Source: a virus
DNA length: 46,920 nucleotides
Strand: one strand, 5' to 3'
Virus record (IMG/VR): IMGVR_UViG_3300005962_000016
Span: 1-46,920 of that record
The notes beneath the pieces are model-generated. The model did not search any database, was not told the DNA's origin, and worked only from the letters and a program-made list of their open reading frames with translations. The position numbers and the translations under genes are program-made. Every line of letters starts with the position of its first letter. Position 1 is the first letter of the stretch. Of this stretch, positions 14,415-21,249 are shown in pieces.

Positions 14415-14455
14415 CCCCGGGTATAGGGAGGGTATACGGGGGGTATACGGGGTAT
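14415..14455. repeat. Tandem 11-bp iterons upstream of the early promoter
   Basis: Plus strand units of the form GGG-N-GGGTATA at 14415-14425, 14426-14436 and 14437-14447, and a shortened fourth ending at 14455. On the minus strand the core reads ACCCCCCGTAT, the same core and 11-bp period as the repeats at 12044-12076 in the initiator gene. Spacing close to one DNA turn puts all copies on one face, as expected for cooperative binding by the initiator or the RHH protein. Confidence 0.75.
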
Positions 14456-14537
14456 TTAGTAAATTTAAGTAAAAGAAGCTTATTAATAATATCTGAAAAG
14501 GGTAAAAGTAAGATGGGGCTATGATAAATAAGTTTAT

Positions 14538-14576
14538 TAAAAAAGACCAGTGGGTAGGAGTAAACCCTACCCACTG
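14538..14576 (-). terminator. Intrinsic terminator of the 28-kb late operon
   Basis: CAGTGGGTAGG (minus 14566-14576) pairs with CCTACCCACTG (14548-14558), followed by GTCTTTTTT. It is downstream of the PAPS-reductase-family gene, separating late from early transcription. Confidence 0.88.
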
Positions 14577-14655
14577 AGACCCTCGCAGCCGAACTGGTGA
14601 GGGGGGATCCTCCTGAGAGAATTAACTCTCTCAGGGCAATTATATTATAACACAT
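14577..14655 (-). other. Structured 3' region of the late transcript
   Basis: Between the last late gene and its terminator the minus strand forms a 9-bp hairpin (14612-14620 with 14627-14635, ATTAAC-type loop) and a CCCTC/GAGGG hairpin (14580-14584 with 14599-14603). There is no credible gene. Consecutive GC-rich hairpins at an mRNA 3' end suggest protection from exonucleases or a processed small RNA. Confidence 0.5.
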
Positions 14656-15342
14656 TTAGAACTCTAAATAAAGTTTTTTTTGAAATCTTTTCTCTAAGGC
14701 TTCAGTGCTATAGTCTAATCTAAATTGTTGCCCTACTTTTTTCTCCATTTCTTTTATTTGTTCCCATAATTCAGGATAATAATGATATATTGCTTCAAGC
14801 TTTTTTATGCTCACAAGGGGACAACAATAACATGAGCTTCTTGTAATCTTTTCGTAAAGTCCCCCGAAGTTGAATCCCCTTGAATAACAAAAAGCAAGTG
14901 CTTCTTTTTCCGTAATACGCCACTCTACAAGGGGATATTTGTAGTGGGGTTTAGGTTTAGCACGTTTGGCTTCATCATATGCAATACCTACATATATGAT
15001 GTAGTCATCTTTTAGGCTTTTAATGAATTTTTGTGTTAAACTACTTTTAAATGAGGTGCACCATCTCTTTTTCATAGTAGGAAATCCATATCCTTTTTTC
15101 CCCTTCTGGAGACCTTTCTTGCGTATGTATTCAGAAAAATAATAATCGTAATCAAAAGATAGTTTTGTTATTTTGAGGGGAGAGATGTATCTCTCTAACT
15201 TGCCAATATGTTCATATATTTCAGGAAATTCTTTTGTGGTGTCTACAAATATGACATAATCTATAGGTAATCCTCTTTCAATCATCATTAATAGCATGGC
15301 AGTTGAATCTTTGCCCCCAGAAAGAGAAACTATATGTTTCAT
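14656..15342 (-). CDS. PAPS-reductase/DndC-like family protein (adenine nucleotide alpha hydrolase fold)
   Basis: 228 aa. The ATP pyrophosphatase P-loop SGGKDS is at residues 8-13, followed by FVDTTKEFPE. A RWCT cysteine and a SSCYCCPL cluster (residues about 165-175) could hold an iron-sulfur cluster, as in DndC and related sulfur-transfer proteins. Family members activate or transfer sulfur, or act in nucleotide or DNA modification. Phage versions are common but their substrate is mostly unknown. It is the last gene of the late operon, just after a metallophosphoesterase. No other Dnd protein is present, so full phosphorothioation is unlikely to be encoded here. Confidence 0.82.
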   Translation of the reverse strand: MKHIVSLSGGKDSTAMLLMMIERGLPIDYVIFVDTTKEFPEIYEHIGKLERYISPLKITKLSFDYDYYFSEYIRKKGLQKGKKGYGFPTMKKRWCTSFKSSLTQKFIKSLKDDYIIYVGIAYDEAKRAKPKPHYKYPLVEWRITEKEALAFCYSRGFNFGGLYEKITRSSCYCCPLVSIKKLEAIYHYYPELWEQIKEMEKKVGQQFRLDYSTEALEKRFQKKLYLEF

Positions 15343-15375
15343 AATATTATTTATTCCCCATTATGTTTTAATATA

Positions 15376-16137
15376 TCATAAACTTACATGTATGTCTTTC
15401 TTTGTCCCATCAAGTCTTATTCTTGGTGTTCCTGTTTTTGCTATGGGCATTCCTCTTCTTTCTGCATAGCTACCATATTTAAGGAAGGAGCCCGCTGATA
15501 CGAAAACCTGCTTTATTTCCAGTATTTTTTTGTTTCTGTAATCTGGAACTAAATATTTTTCTACTATTGCTCCTTGAGTATGAGTATGGCTTGCAATATA
15601 ACAGTCTGCTAAAATTACGTTTCTTAGCTCTTGTATTGCATTTAATTTTCCCCCCGCTTTTCTGCCATTGCTCCAGCCATGAGTAGCAAATATTGTATAA
15701 CCTACTCTTTTAGATGACCTATCTTTGCCCAGTCGTATATGCACAAGAGCACTATCTGGGTCGTATTTATCTTCTACTCCTAGTATTTGTGTGAACACTC
15801 TCAACACATCTACCCCTGCTTCTCTCGCTATTCTTTGCTCATGATTACCCTGTATTATAGCAAGAATTCTATCTTTAAAAGGAGTGAAAATCTTTACTAA
15901 TTCATCTAACTGTTCTTGCGGATTTAGTTCTTGTCTATATATGTCTCCAACTGATTGCTTTATATCACACGTCATCAGATCTCCGTTTAGTATTAGCCAT
16001 GCAGGATTTTCCTTGACCCAATTTAAATAGCCATATAGTTTCTCATAGTCGACCAGCGGGTCTCCTATGTGAATGTCTGATATAGGTATGATATAGGCAA
16101 CCTCTATATCTCCTAAATCAGTGCTTAAGTATCTCAT
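15376..16137 (-). CDS. Calcineurin-like metallophosphoesterase
   Basis: 253 aa. Dimetal motifs in order: SDIHIGD (Asp21, His23), LNGD (Asp53), GNHE (residues 97-100), an ATHGW histidine and a final SHTHT histidine pair. Such enzymes hydrolyse phosphodiesters or phosphomonoesters, including DNA ends and cyclic or dinucleotide signals. It is expressed at the end of the late operon, coupled to the upstream gene by ATGA. A role in DNA ends or signal degradation is possible, but the substrate cannot be read from the sequence. Confidence 0.85.
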   Translation of the reverse strand: MRYLSTDLGDIEVAYIIPISDIHIGDPLVDYEKLYGYLNWVKENPAWLILNGDLMTCDIKQSVGDIYRQELNPQEQLDELVKIFTPFKDRILAIIQGNHEQRIAREAGVDVLRVFTQILGVEDKYDPDSALVHIRLGKDRSSKRVGYTIFATHGWSNGRKAGGKLNAIQELRNVILADCYIASHTHTQGAIVEKYLVPDYRNKKILEIKQVFVSAGSFLKYGSYAERRGMPIAKTGTPRIRLDGTKKDIHVSL

Positions 16138-16406
16138 TCCTCGTAGTAGAATTTTCTTAGCTCTTCAAGCTCTTCAGGTGTTATAGGGTTTGCTTTCAGT
16201 AGGTCATATAGTTCTTTCTCTGTTAAGTCCCAATCTTGGCATATCTCTTCTACTGGTGTTTTAAAAATATAGTATTCGACAAGTATCATATTGATTATGT
16301 CATCTGTTGTTATGGACATTTCATCGATGTCTTCTCCGTTTTCAATCTCATCCAAAATGTCGGAAAAGATGTCATTATCAGGAACTTGACCATCATATTT
16401 CTTCAT
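16134..16406 (-). CDS. Hypothetical acidic protein, 90 aa
   Basis: ATG 16404-16406 follows GAGGGGGAAGAGC. The protein is highly acidic (DILDEIENGEDIDEMS) with a C-terminal helix-turn-helix-like segment (EEICQDWDLTEKELYDLLKANPIT), resembling the small terminase-type or sigma-like HTHs of phage regulators. It overlaps the metallophosphoesterase. Function unknown. Confidence 0.6.
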   Translation of the reverse strand: MKKYDGQVPDNDIFSDILDEIENGEDIDEMSITTDDIINMILVEYYIFKTPVEEICQDWDLTEKELYDLLKANPITPEELEELRKFYYEE

Positions 16407-16575
16407 TTTGCTCTTCCCCCTCTACTTTTTCAAAAAGGTATGGATAGTTTTCAATTAGATACTCGCCTATACAATTAGGTATATTGTAAATCATTCCTGC
16501 AAAGAATCCTCCAATGTATGGGTCTCCTACACTTAGTCTTATGTCTTCACCCTCTCCTACATATCTTATTTTCAA
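16393..16575 (-). CDS. Hypothetical protein, 60 aa
   Basis: TTG start at 16573-16575, chosen because GGGGAGGTGAGAGC sits at the right distance. Beta-rich with a GGFFAGM loop, acidic end. No family recognised. Overlaps the next gene by 14 bases. Confidence 0.6.
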   Translation of the reverse strand: MKIRYVGEGEDIRLSVGDPYIGGFFAGMIYNIPNCIGEYLIENYPYLFEKVEGEEQNEEI

Positions 16576-16588
16576 GCTCTCACCTCCC

Positions 16589-16978
16589 CTAAAATTTGTA
16601 AGATAGTCCTAAAGAAATTCCACCTGAATGAAAATCATACAGACCAAGAATAGATATGCGGTTAGGTTCAACTAACTTAAGAATTATCTGATGTAGAGTG
16701 TCTATTGTCTTTTCCATTCTGTCGATTGATTTTTGCATCTCTGTTATTTGGGCATTCATTACATCAAGCTTTTTCATTAAATCATCGTTTATCTGTTTTT
16801 GTTGCTCGTATAAAGACTTCCACTGAAATGCAAAGTCTACCATTTTGGTATATGCTTCAAGGAGCTTCTGATAGTCTTTGGGAGCATTGTTTATAAAGTC
16901 TTCTTTAGTAGGCTCTCCTGCAAAGGTGGTGATTAGTAAAAGAAGAGCTACAATAACAAAGACTAAAACTTTTCTCAT
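16589..16978 (-). CDS. Exported coiled-coil protein with outer-membrane-like C-terminus (possible outer spanin analogue)
   Basis: 129 aa. Residues 1-20 are a clear signal peptide (LVFVIVALLLLITTFAG). Residues about 25-95 are coiled coil. The protein ends GGISLGLSYKF, an aromatic-terminated beta strand like the sorting signal of outer membrane proteins. It directly follows, with ATGA coupling, an inner-membrane coiled-coil protein in the lysis region. The pair has the topology of a two-component spanin that joins inner and outer membranes at lysis. Inferred from architecture only; there is no lipobox. Confidence 0.6.
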   Translation of the reverse strand: MRKVLVFVIVALLLLITTFAGEPTKEDFINNAPKDYQKLLEAYTKMVDFAFQWKSLYEQQKQINDDLMKKLDVMNAQITEMQKSIDRMEKTIDTLHQIILKLVEPNRISILGLYDFHSGGISLGLSYKF

Positions 16979-17286
16979 TGGATATTCCCTCCTTTTAGCT
17001 CTTCTAAGAATGCCTCCATTTCTTTCTTTAAGTCCTCGACTTGCTTATTTAATTCCTCTTGCTTTTTCTTAACTTGGCTTATATATTCGTCATACTCTTT
17101 AGTTTTGTTTATGGCTTCTTTTGGAATTTCTACGCTTTCCTGTTGGTTTCCCCCCAGACCAAATATTGCAAGAAGTCCTGCTAAGCCAAGCCCAATCCAA
17201 CCGAGGAATTTAAAAATAAAGTAAACAGTCGTGATTAAGCCAATTAGAAAGATTACAAAGACAATATATTGGGTTGTTTTACTCAT
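16975..17286 (-). CDS. Membrane-anchored coiled-coil protein (possible inner spanin)
   Basis: 103 aa. Residues 8-45 contain one or two membrane helices with Gly-rich segments. Residues 55-98 are a charged coiled coil (EYISQVKKKQEELNKQVEDLKKE). ATG 17284-17286 after AAAGGAGGAGATAATC; its 3' end overlaps the exported protein gene. Placement after holin and lysozyme and topology fit an inner-membrane spanin, with the C-terminal helix in the periplasm. Phage holin accessory proteins are an alternative. Confidence 0.6.
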   Translation of the reverse strand: MSKTTQYIVFVIFLIGLITTVYFIFKFLGWIGLGLAGLLAIFGLGGNQQESVEIPKEAINKTKEYDEYISQVKKKQEELNKQVEDLKKEMEAFLEELKGGNIQ

Positions 17287-17456
17287 TGATTATCTCCTCC
17301 TTTGTTAACAATTTTTTCAGCTACATTAGCTGTGCAGTAGGTAATAAACACAGTTAGCCACACTTGGTCAGATATTTTTCCAAGAGCAACAAGAATAGTT
17401 GCGATAACAAAGCCTAAAAACTTTCTGCTTGATATTCTTTCTTTTAGGTCTCCCAT
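17283..17456 (-). CDS. Small holin-like membrane protein, 57 aa
   Basis: ATG 17454-17456 overlaps the lysozyme stop (TGATG) and the frame ends as ATGA with the next gene. Two hydrophobic helices (about residues 14-26 and 33-47) are joined by a short polar turn, with charged ends. A short two-helix protein sandwiched between endolysin and spanin-like genes is a good holin candidate: it would let the lysozyme cross the inner membrane. The frame contains no long stretches of rare codons and reads cleanly. Confidence 0.7.
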   Translation of the reverse strand: MGDLKERISSRKFLGFVIATILVALGKISDQVWLTVFITYCTANVAEKIVNKGGDNQ

Positions 17457-17923
17457 CACTTAGAGCCCCCTTTTGTAATTGTTTTGTATAAAGCCATAAC
17501 ACGATTAAGCCAGCCGAGCAAAAAAGCCTGAGCCTTTTTATTAGCAAGAGCAATTTCCTTGTAGCGATTGATGCGGAGGAATAAATAGTCTTTCCAATCA
17601 CCTTGGCAAGCTGAATACATTTGCATTGCAGTTCCTACACCCATATTAACAGCAGTGTCAAAAACAATAATGTCAAATGGGTATTTCAACTCATCTCCTT
17701 TTATTCTGTCCCAGTAGAGTTTTTTGTAGATATCTTTAGCTATCTTAAGTGCTTTATCTTTTTGCCCTTGTTTCCATAGCTCATCCATTTTCTTAACCTC
17801 GTTGGGATGAGACTTCATAGAGATGCCATATATTGTAAGTCCCCCGGGGTCTCTGGGGTCGTTTGAATACCCACCCTCCCACTTTAGGACAAAATTAAGT
17901 GCTTTTTCAAAATTCTCCCTCAT
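17456..17923 (-). CDS. GH108-type endolysin (lysozyme)
   Basis: 155 aa. Residues 10-30 carry the family signature WEGGYSNDPRDPGG with catalytic Glu16, and later FDTAVNMG and the KYKEIA helix. GH108 enzymes cleave peptidoglycan and are endolysins or wall-entry enzymes in many phages. There is no signal peptide, so it needs a holin. ATG 17921-17923 after GGGGGTGAGAAT. The C-terminal binding domain is short compared with some family members. Confidence 0.9.
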   Translation of the reverse strand: MRENFEKALNFVLKWEGGYSNDPRDPGGLTIYGISMKSHPNEVKKMDELWKQGQKDKALKIAKDIYKKLYWDRIKGDELKYPFDIIVFDTAVNMGVGTAMQMYSACQGDWKDYLFLRINRYKEIALANKKAQAFLLGWLNRVMALYKTITKGGSK

Positions 17924-17927
17924 ATTC

Positions 17928-18185
17928 TCACCCCCTGAGAACTAAGAATAGATAAACTATCAATCCTCCTAAACTTGTAGCCAAGAAATCCTTAAACTCA
18001 ACTGAGTGTCCTTTGTGAAGCTTGTCATAAAGCTCTTTTAATGCTCCGATAAGGAATACGCCTATCAAGCTGTATCCAAGGCTGAGGAATAAATAAAAAG
18101 CTAAAAAGAAAAGCATCCCAGCAGTAAAGTGCATCAACTTGTCTTTAGCAACACCTGAGACTTTTCTTAAAATTTTCTCCATCAT
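17928..18185 (-). CDS. Membrane protein with KDKLMH...KE..D signature (VanZ/YfiM-like), 85 aa
   Basis: Three hydrophobic helices. The KDKLMHF, ALKELYD and FKDFLATSLGG segments resemble small VanZ/YfiM-like membrane proteins. Start ATG 18183-18185, overlapping the upstream stop by four bases. Immediately upstream of the endolysin, so a holin, antiholin or envelope role at lysis is likely. Which of the small membrane proteins is the true holin cannot be decided from sequence. Confidence 0.6.
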   Translation of the reverse strand: MMEKILRKVSGVAKDKLMHFTAGMLFFLAFYLFLSLGYSLIGVFLIGALKELYDKLHKGHSVEFKDFLATSLGGLIVYLFLVLRG

Positions 18186-18469
18186 TTTCCCCCTCCTATA
18201 AAAGCTTTAATTAAAGCAATTAAGGAACCAGTGATAGCAAGAAGAGAAAGTAGATACTCATATCTTTTTTCCTCAATCTTAGTTCCGTTCCCGTTTTTCT
18301 TTTTAGGTAGAACAAAACTTTTAAGCTCTGTAATATCTTCCTGCATTGTTGCGACGAGTGTTTTAACCTCTGCCATTTCTATAGACTGCCCTTTCATGTC
18401 TGACTGTAGACATTCAACTTTTTTGGCAAGCTCATCTAAGCGATATAAGATAAGCTCCTCATTGTTCAT
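18182..18469 (-). CDS. Haemolysin XhlA-like protein, 95 aa
   Basis: Residues 5-55 are a coiled coil, then a basic linker (PKKKNGNG), then one C-terminal membrane helix (LLSLLAITGSLIALIKAFI). This is the XhlA layout: a membrane-associated accessory of phage lysis that helps the endolysin work. ATG 18467-18469 after GGAGGAATAAAAA. Overlaps the next membrane protein gene. Confidence 0.7.
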   Translation of the reverse strand: MNNEELILYRLDELAKKVECLQSDMKGQSIEMAEVKTLVATMQEDITELKSFVLPKKKNGNGTKIEEKRYEYLLSLLAITGSLIALIKAFIGGGK

Positions 18470-18483
18470 TTTTTATTCCTCCA

Positions 18484-18624
18484 CTATTTTTGTCTTATTA
18501 GGTATACAAAAGGTTTGATAACAGGTGGTCTAATAGGTAGTGGTTTGTCGGGATGTGATGGCATAGTTAGATATATTGCTGTTGTTATAAGTATTAATGC
18601 AATTATTTTATTCCATTTTTTCAT
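18484..18624 (-). CDS. Small membrane peptide with Pro-rich tail, 46 aa
   Basis: Start at ATG 18622-18624 (MKKWNK) after AAAGGAGGGGAAAAG; the longer frame to 18684 overlaps the tail gene without a ribosome site. A hydrophobic helix at residues 6-20 is followed by MPSHPDKPLPIRPP. Possibly a lysis accessory. It lacks the lipobox Cys that would make it an Rz1-type spanin. Confidence 0.6.
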   Translation of the reverse strand: MKKWNKIIALILITTAIYLTMPSHPDKPLPIRPPVIKPFVYLIRQK

Positions 18625-18640
18625 TTCTTTTCCCCTCCTT

Positions 18641-19537
18641 TCATATAAATCTAATGTAAGAACTGTAAACATAGCCTGTCCCAAAAGAGGTATGGTCTAT
18701 TTTTAGTTTTAGGCAGTATGTATGAAAGTTTGTTAAAGAGACATTACGTTCAATATACCCATCTTCAATAGGAGGTGGGGTTCCTTCAACATCTGCAAAT
18801 GAGATAGTTGCAACTTCTATATTATCTGTAATGTCCCATAATGCTAATATGGCTGTGCAGGAAAAACTTCCATTTCTTGTAGCTCTAACTATTGCCCCCC
18901 AGCGGGCGTCTGAGGAGAATATTCTACTATCATATGTAAATCTCGTATTTGGAACTTCTATATATGTAACACTGGATGTAGAAAAAACAGAACTTACCAA
19001 GTATATAAAAGAAGAGGGGGGCTTAGGAACAGCTTGGTATTCTCCTGAAGATGAATAGTTTCCACTTTTGTCATATGCAAGGACTTTTATATAATATAGT
19101 GTATTGGGGGCTAAATTAGGGATAGTAAATGTTGTAATATTTCCTTCTGCGAATAACGTTGTATCTGAGGGAGTAAAATTAGGAGAAGTGCTAATATGGA
19201 CTTGGAATTTATCAAAATCTTTATCATGACAGGGGTTCAGTTTTAGGAATATGCCTCTGTCTATTGGTGTGATTTCTGCTATAGAGGGCGGAGAAGGTGG
19301 AGTGGTGTCTTTAGGATAGCCACTTATTTGGGCAGGAATGGAAGATTTTACTCCTTTTTTAATCCCCCAAACTCTGTAATGATATAAAGTATCTGGATCC
19401 AAATTGGTATGAGTATAGGTAGTAGAATTGACAGTAGCTAAATGATGCCATTTTTGCCTGTCAGTAGAGTATTCAATTATATACTCATCATGTATGCCTT
19501 GCCAAGAGAGCTTTATATACCCTTTTTTGCCGCTCAT
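18641..19537 (-). CDS. Tail-tip protein with two fibronectin type III domains
   Basis: 298 aa. Two FN3 folds (residues about 5-70 and 78-165), each with the typical YHYRVW or YYIKVLAYDKSGN strand, then a beta-rich C-terminal domain (about 170-298). FN3 domains decorate siphovirus tails and assist weak binding to host surface sugars. ATG 19535-19537 after GAGGGAGGGGTGTTATC. The C-terminal domain is a plausible receptor-binding head. Confidence 0.78.
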   Translation of the reverse strand: MSGKKGYIKLSWQGIHDEYIIEYSTDRQKWHHLATVNSTTYTHTNLDPDTLYHYRVWGIKKGVKSSIPAQISGYPKDTTPPSPPSIAEITPIDRGIFLKLNPCHDKDFDKFQVHISTSPNFTPSDTTLFAEGNITTFTIPNLAPNTLYYIKVLAYDKSGNYSSSGEYQAVPKPPSSFIYLVSSVFSTSSVTYIEVPNTRFTYDSRIFSSDARWGAIVRATRNGSFSCTAILALWDITDNIEVATISFADVEGTPPPIEDGYIERNVSLTNFHTYCLKLKIDHTSFGTGYVYSSYIRFI

Positions 19538-21246
19538 GATAACACCCCTCCCTCAATTGATAGATTTGTGACTGCAGGGACTACGTTTCCTTCCAGGGCA
19601 ACATAAGTGAGAATGATATCCAAGAGATCATCCATCTTAGTGTCAAGCTTTAATGTAGCTTTACCATCTGTGCCTTTTGTAATTTCAATAACCCTGAATT
19701 TATCATCTATGCCTCTCACTATTGATGTGTATTGGATGTAATCCCCCAGCTCTACATCTACAAGAGAACCATCTTTATCTATGTCTTCTATAGCTCGCCT
19801 TATTACGTCTACTTGGAAATTGAAACGGGGTTTTGAACGCTCTTCAAGCTCTTCATTGGCTTTCTGAGTTAGTTTTGTAAGATCTGATATATTGCTATCT
19901 GATACCATACCGTATATGTCCCCGTAAGTTAGAATTGAGGTTGAATTTTCTACTTTTACAAAATAAGTGTCTATTCCACTCCCTGCTCCATAGCCATATA
20001 TAATGTTGGCTAATTTAGAACAATCCTCATCTATTGGGGCTGATATTATATCTCCTCTGTTTCCTTGCCCGCTCTCTACAAGAGTTATATATTGAGACTT
20101 ATCTTCTCCTATTTTAATTGGTTGATTATTTGTAGCATCATAGTTTACTTGGGGCTCAAGAGTATCTGTTGTGATTTCAATTTTGAACCTGTTAAGTAGG
20201 TCTGTTAGGAGACCAAGATTTGTAGTCTCTGTCCCTGTTGTTATATCGTCAGGAGTGGTAATGGTGTTGAGATTGGGAGAGATACCATCACAAGAAAATT
20301 CACTCTTATAAACTCCAATCACTTGTATTGCATATAGTACTGGAGATTTACCGAGAACTCCTTCTCTATCAGTTAAATCTGTTTTACTTGTAGTGTCTGT
20401 AGTGTGAAGAACTACTCCTACTCTTAGTTGGGTGATCTTACTTCCATTTTGGTCGGCGGAAATAACAATCTCATGGTAGCCCTCACCATTATCGGTGTAT
20501 GTGTATTGCATCCACTGTTCTCTTGTTGCGTCGCTTAATTGCCAATTTGAATTTGGATCATTAGTTTTGTAATCATAGCTAAAGTATGTGGTGGTCTCTT
20601 CGGATGTTGTGCCTTTTACTCTTAAGATGATTTGTTCTAAATTAGCAGGATCACTAAATTGAACAGGCTCTGTAATTAAGTAGCCGTAATTATAAAAACA
20701 TTTTATTGTGGGATTACCGTTTTGCCCCGAGGTATCGACACCTAAACATACTGCATCTCCATAGTCTTTTCCCTGTAAGAAATCTGTATTGATGTTAGAT
20801 TTAATTGGGCAGTTATCCCAATCTTGTTTCCATGTCCATACCCGCTCTATCTTAAATTTTTTGAGACAGTATTTGAGTGCTACATCTAATGTGGGAGCTA
20901 TATTTTTTAATCGAGTGTTGGGGGCAAATAAATAATCGTTTAGTCTTGTGATAGCCCCAAAACATCTAAACGTCACCATTTCCTCAGACAGTCTTCTTTC
21001 TCGAACATAGAAATAACCCTCTATTTTAGGTGAGCCGTTTTTTCTCCTGCGAACAAGTCTAATTAGTGTGTTGTATCTCAGTAGAGGTTTATAGTCTTCG
21101 TCATATAGGTTGGGGTCTCTGTAATAAAGAGAGAACGATAACTCAGAAGCTTGGTTTATTTTTCTGGTTAGTGTTATATCGCTTGCAAAGCTATTTATTA
21201 CTTTTACTACTTCTCTATTTTCGTTTAGAACTTCTATCTGATACAT
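19534..21246 (-). CDS. Prophage tail-tip protein (Tal/gp27-like hub), 570 aa
   Basis: Starts with beta strands typical of tail-hub proteins (MYQIEVLNENREVVKVI, then TLTRKINQASELSFSLYYRDP), followed by a long beta-rich body. The region near residues 490-560 (DYIQYTSIVRGIDDKFRVIEITKG) resembles the prophage endopeptidase tail/ReqiPepy6 Gp37-like family. Follows the distal-tail and adhesin genes in the usual order. No peptidase residues are evident. Start ATG 21244-21246 after AGGAGGTAGAAT. Confidence 0.75.
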   Translation of the reverse strand: MYQIEVLNENREVVKVINSFASDITLTRKINQASELSFSLYYRDPNLYDEDYKPLLRYNTLIRLVRRRKNGSPKIEGYFYVRERRLSEEMVTFRCFGAITRLNDYLFAPNTRLKNIAPTLDVALKYCLKKFKIERVWTWKQDWDNCPIKSNINTDFLQGKDYGDAVCLGVDTSGQNGNPTIKCFYNYGYLITEPVQFSDPANLEQIILRVKGTTSEETTTYFSYDYKTNDPNSNWQLSDATREQWMQYTYTDNGEGYHEIVISADQNGSKITQLRVGVVLHTTDTTSKTDLTDREGVLGKSPVLYAIQVIGVYKSEFSCDGISPNLNTITTPDDITTGTETTNLGLLTDLLNRFKIEITTDTLEPQVNYDATNNQPIKIGEDKSQYITLVESGQGNRGDIISAPIDEDCSKLANIIYGYGAGSGIDTYFVKVENSTSILTYGDIYGMVSDSNISDLTKLTQKANEELEERSKPRFNFQVDVIRRAIEDIDKDGSLVDVELGDYIQYTSIVRGIDDKFRVIEITKGTDGKATLKLDTKMDDLLDIILTYVALEGNVVPAVTNLSIEGGVLS

Positions 21247-21249
21247 ATT

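Noticed and set aside
14344-14655. 103-codon minus-strand frame downstream of the PAPS-reductase-like gene
   Set aside because: It covers the terminator, the 11-bp repeats and the consensus promoter, has no ribosome site, and its low-complexity translation is hydrophobic noise.
17368-17601. 77-codon frame over lysozyme and holin genes
   Set aside because: Out of frame with the two well-supported overlapping genes and has no ribosome site.
18484-18624. Rz1-like outer spanin lipoprotein
   Set aside because: Pro-rich tail fits, but there is no lipobox cysteine.
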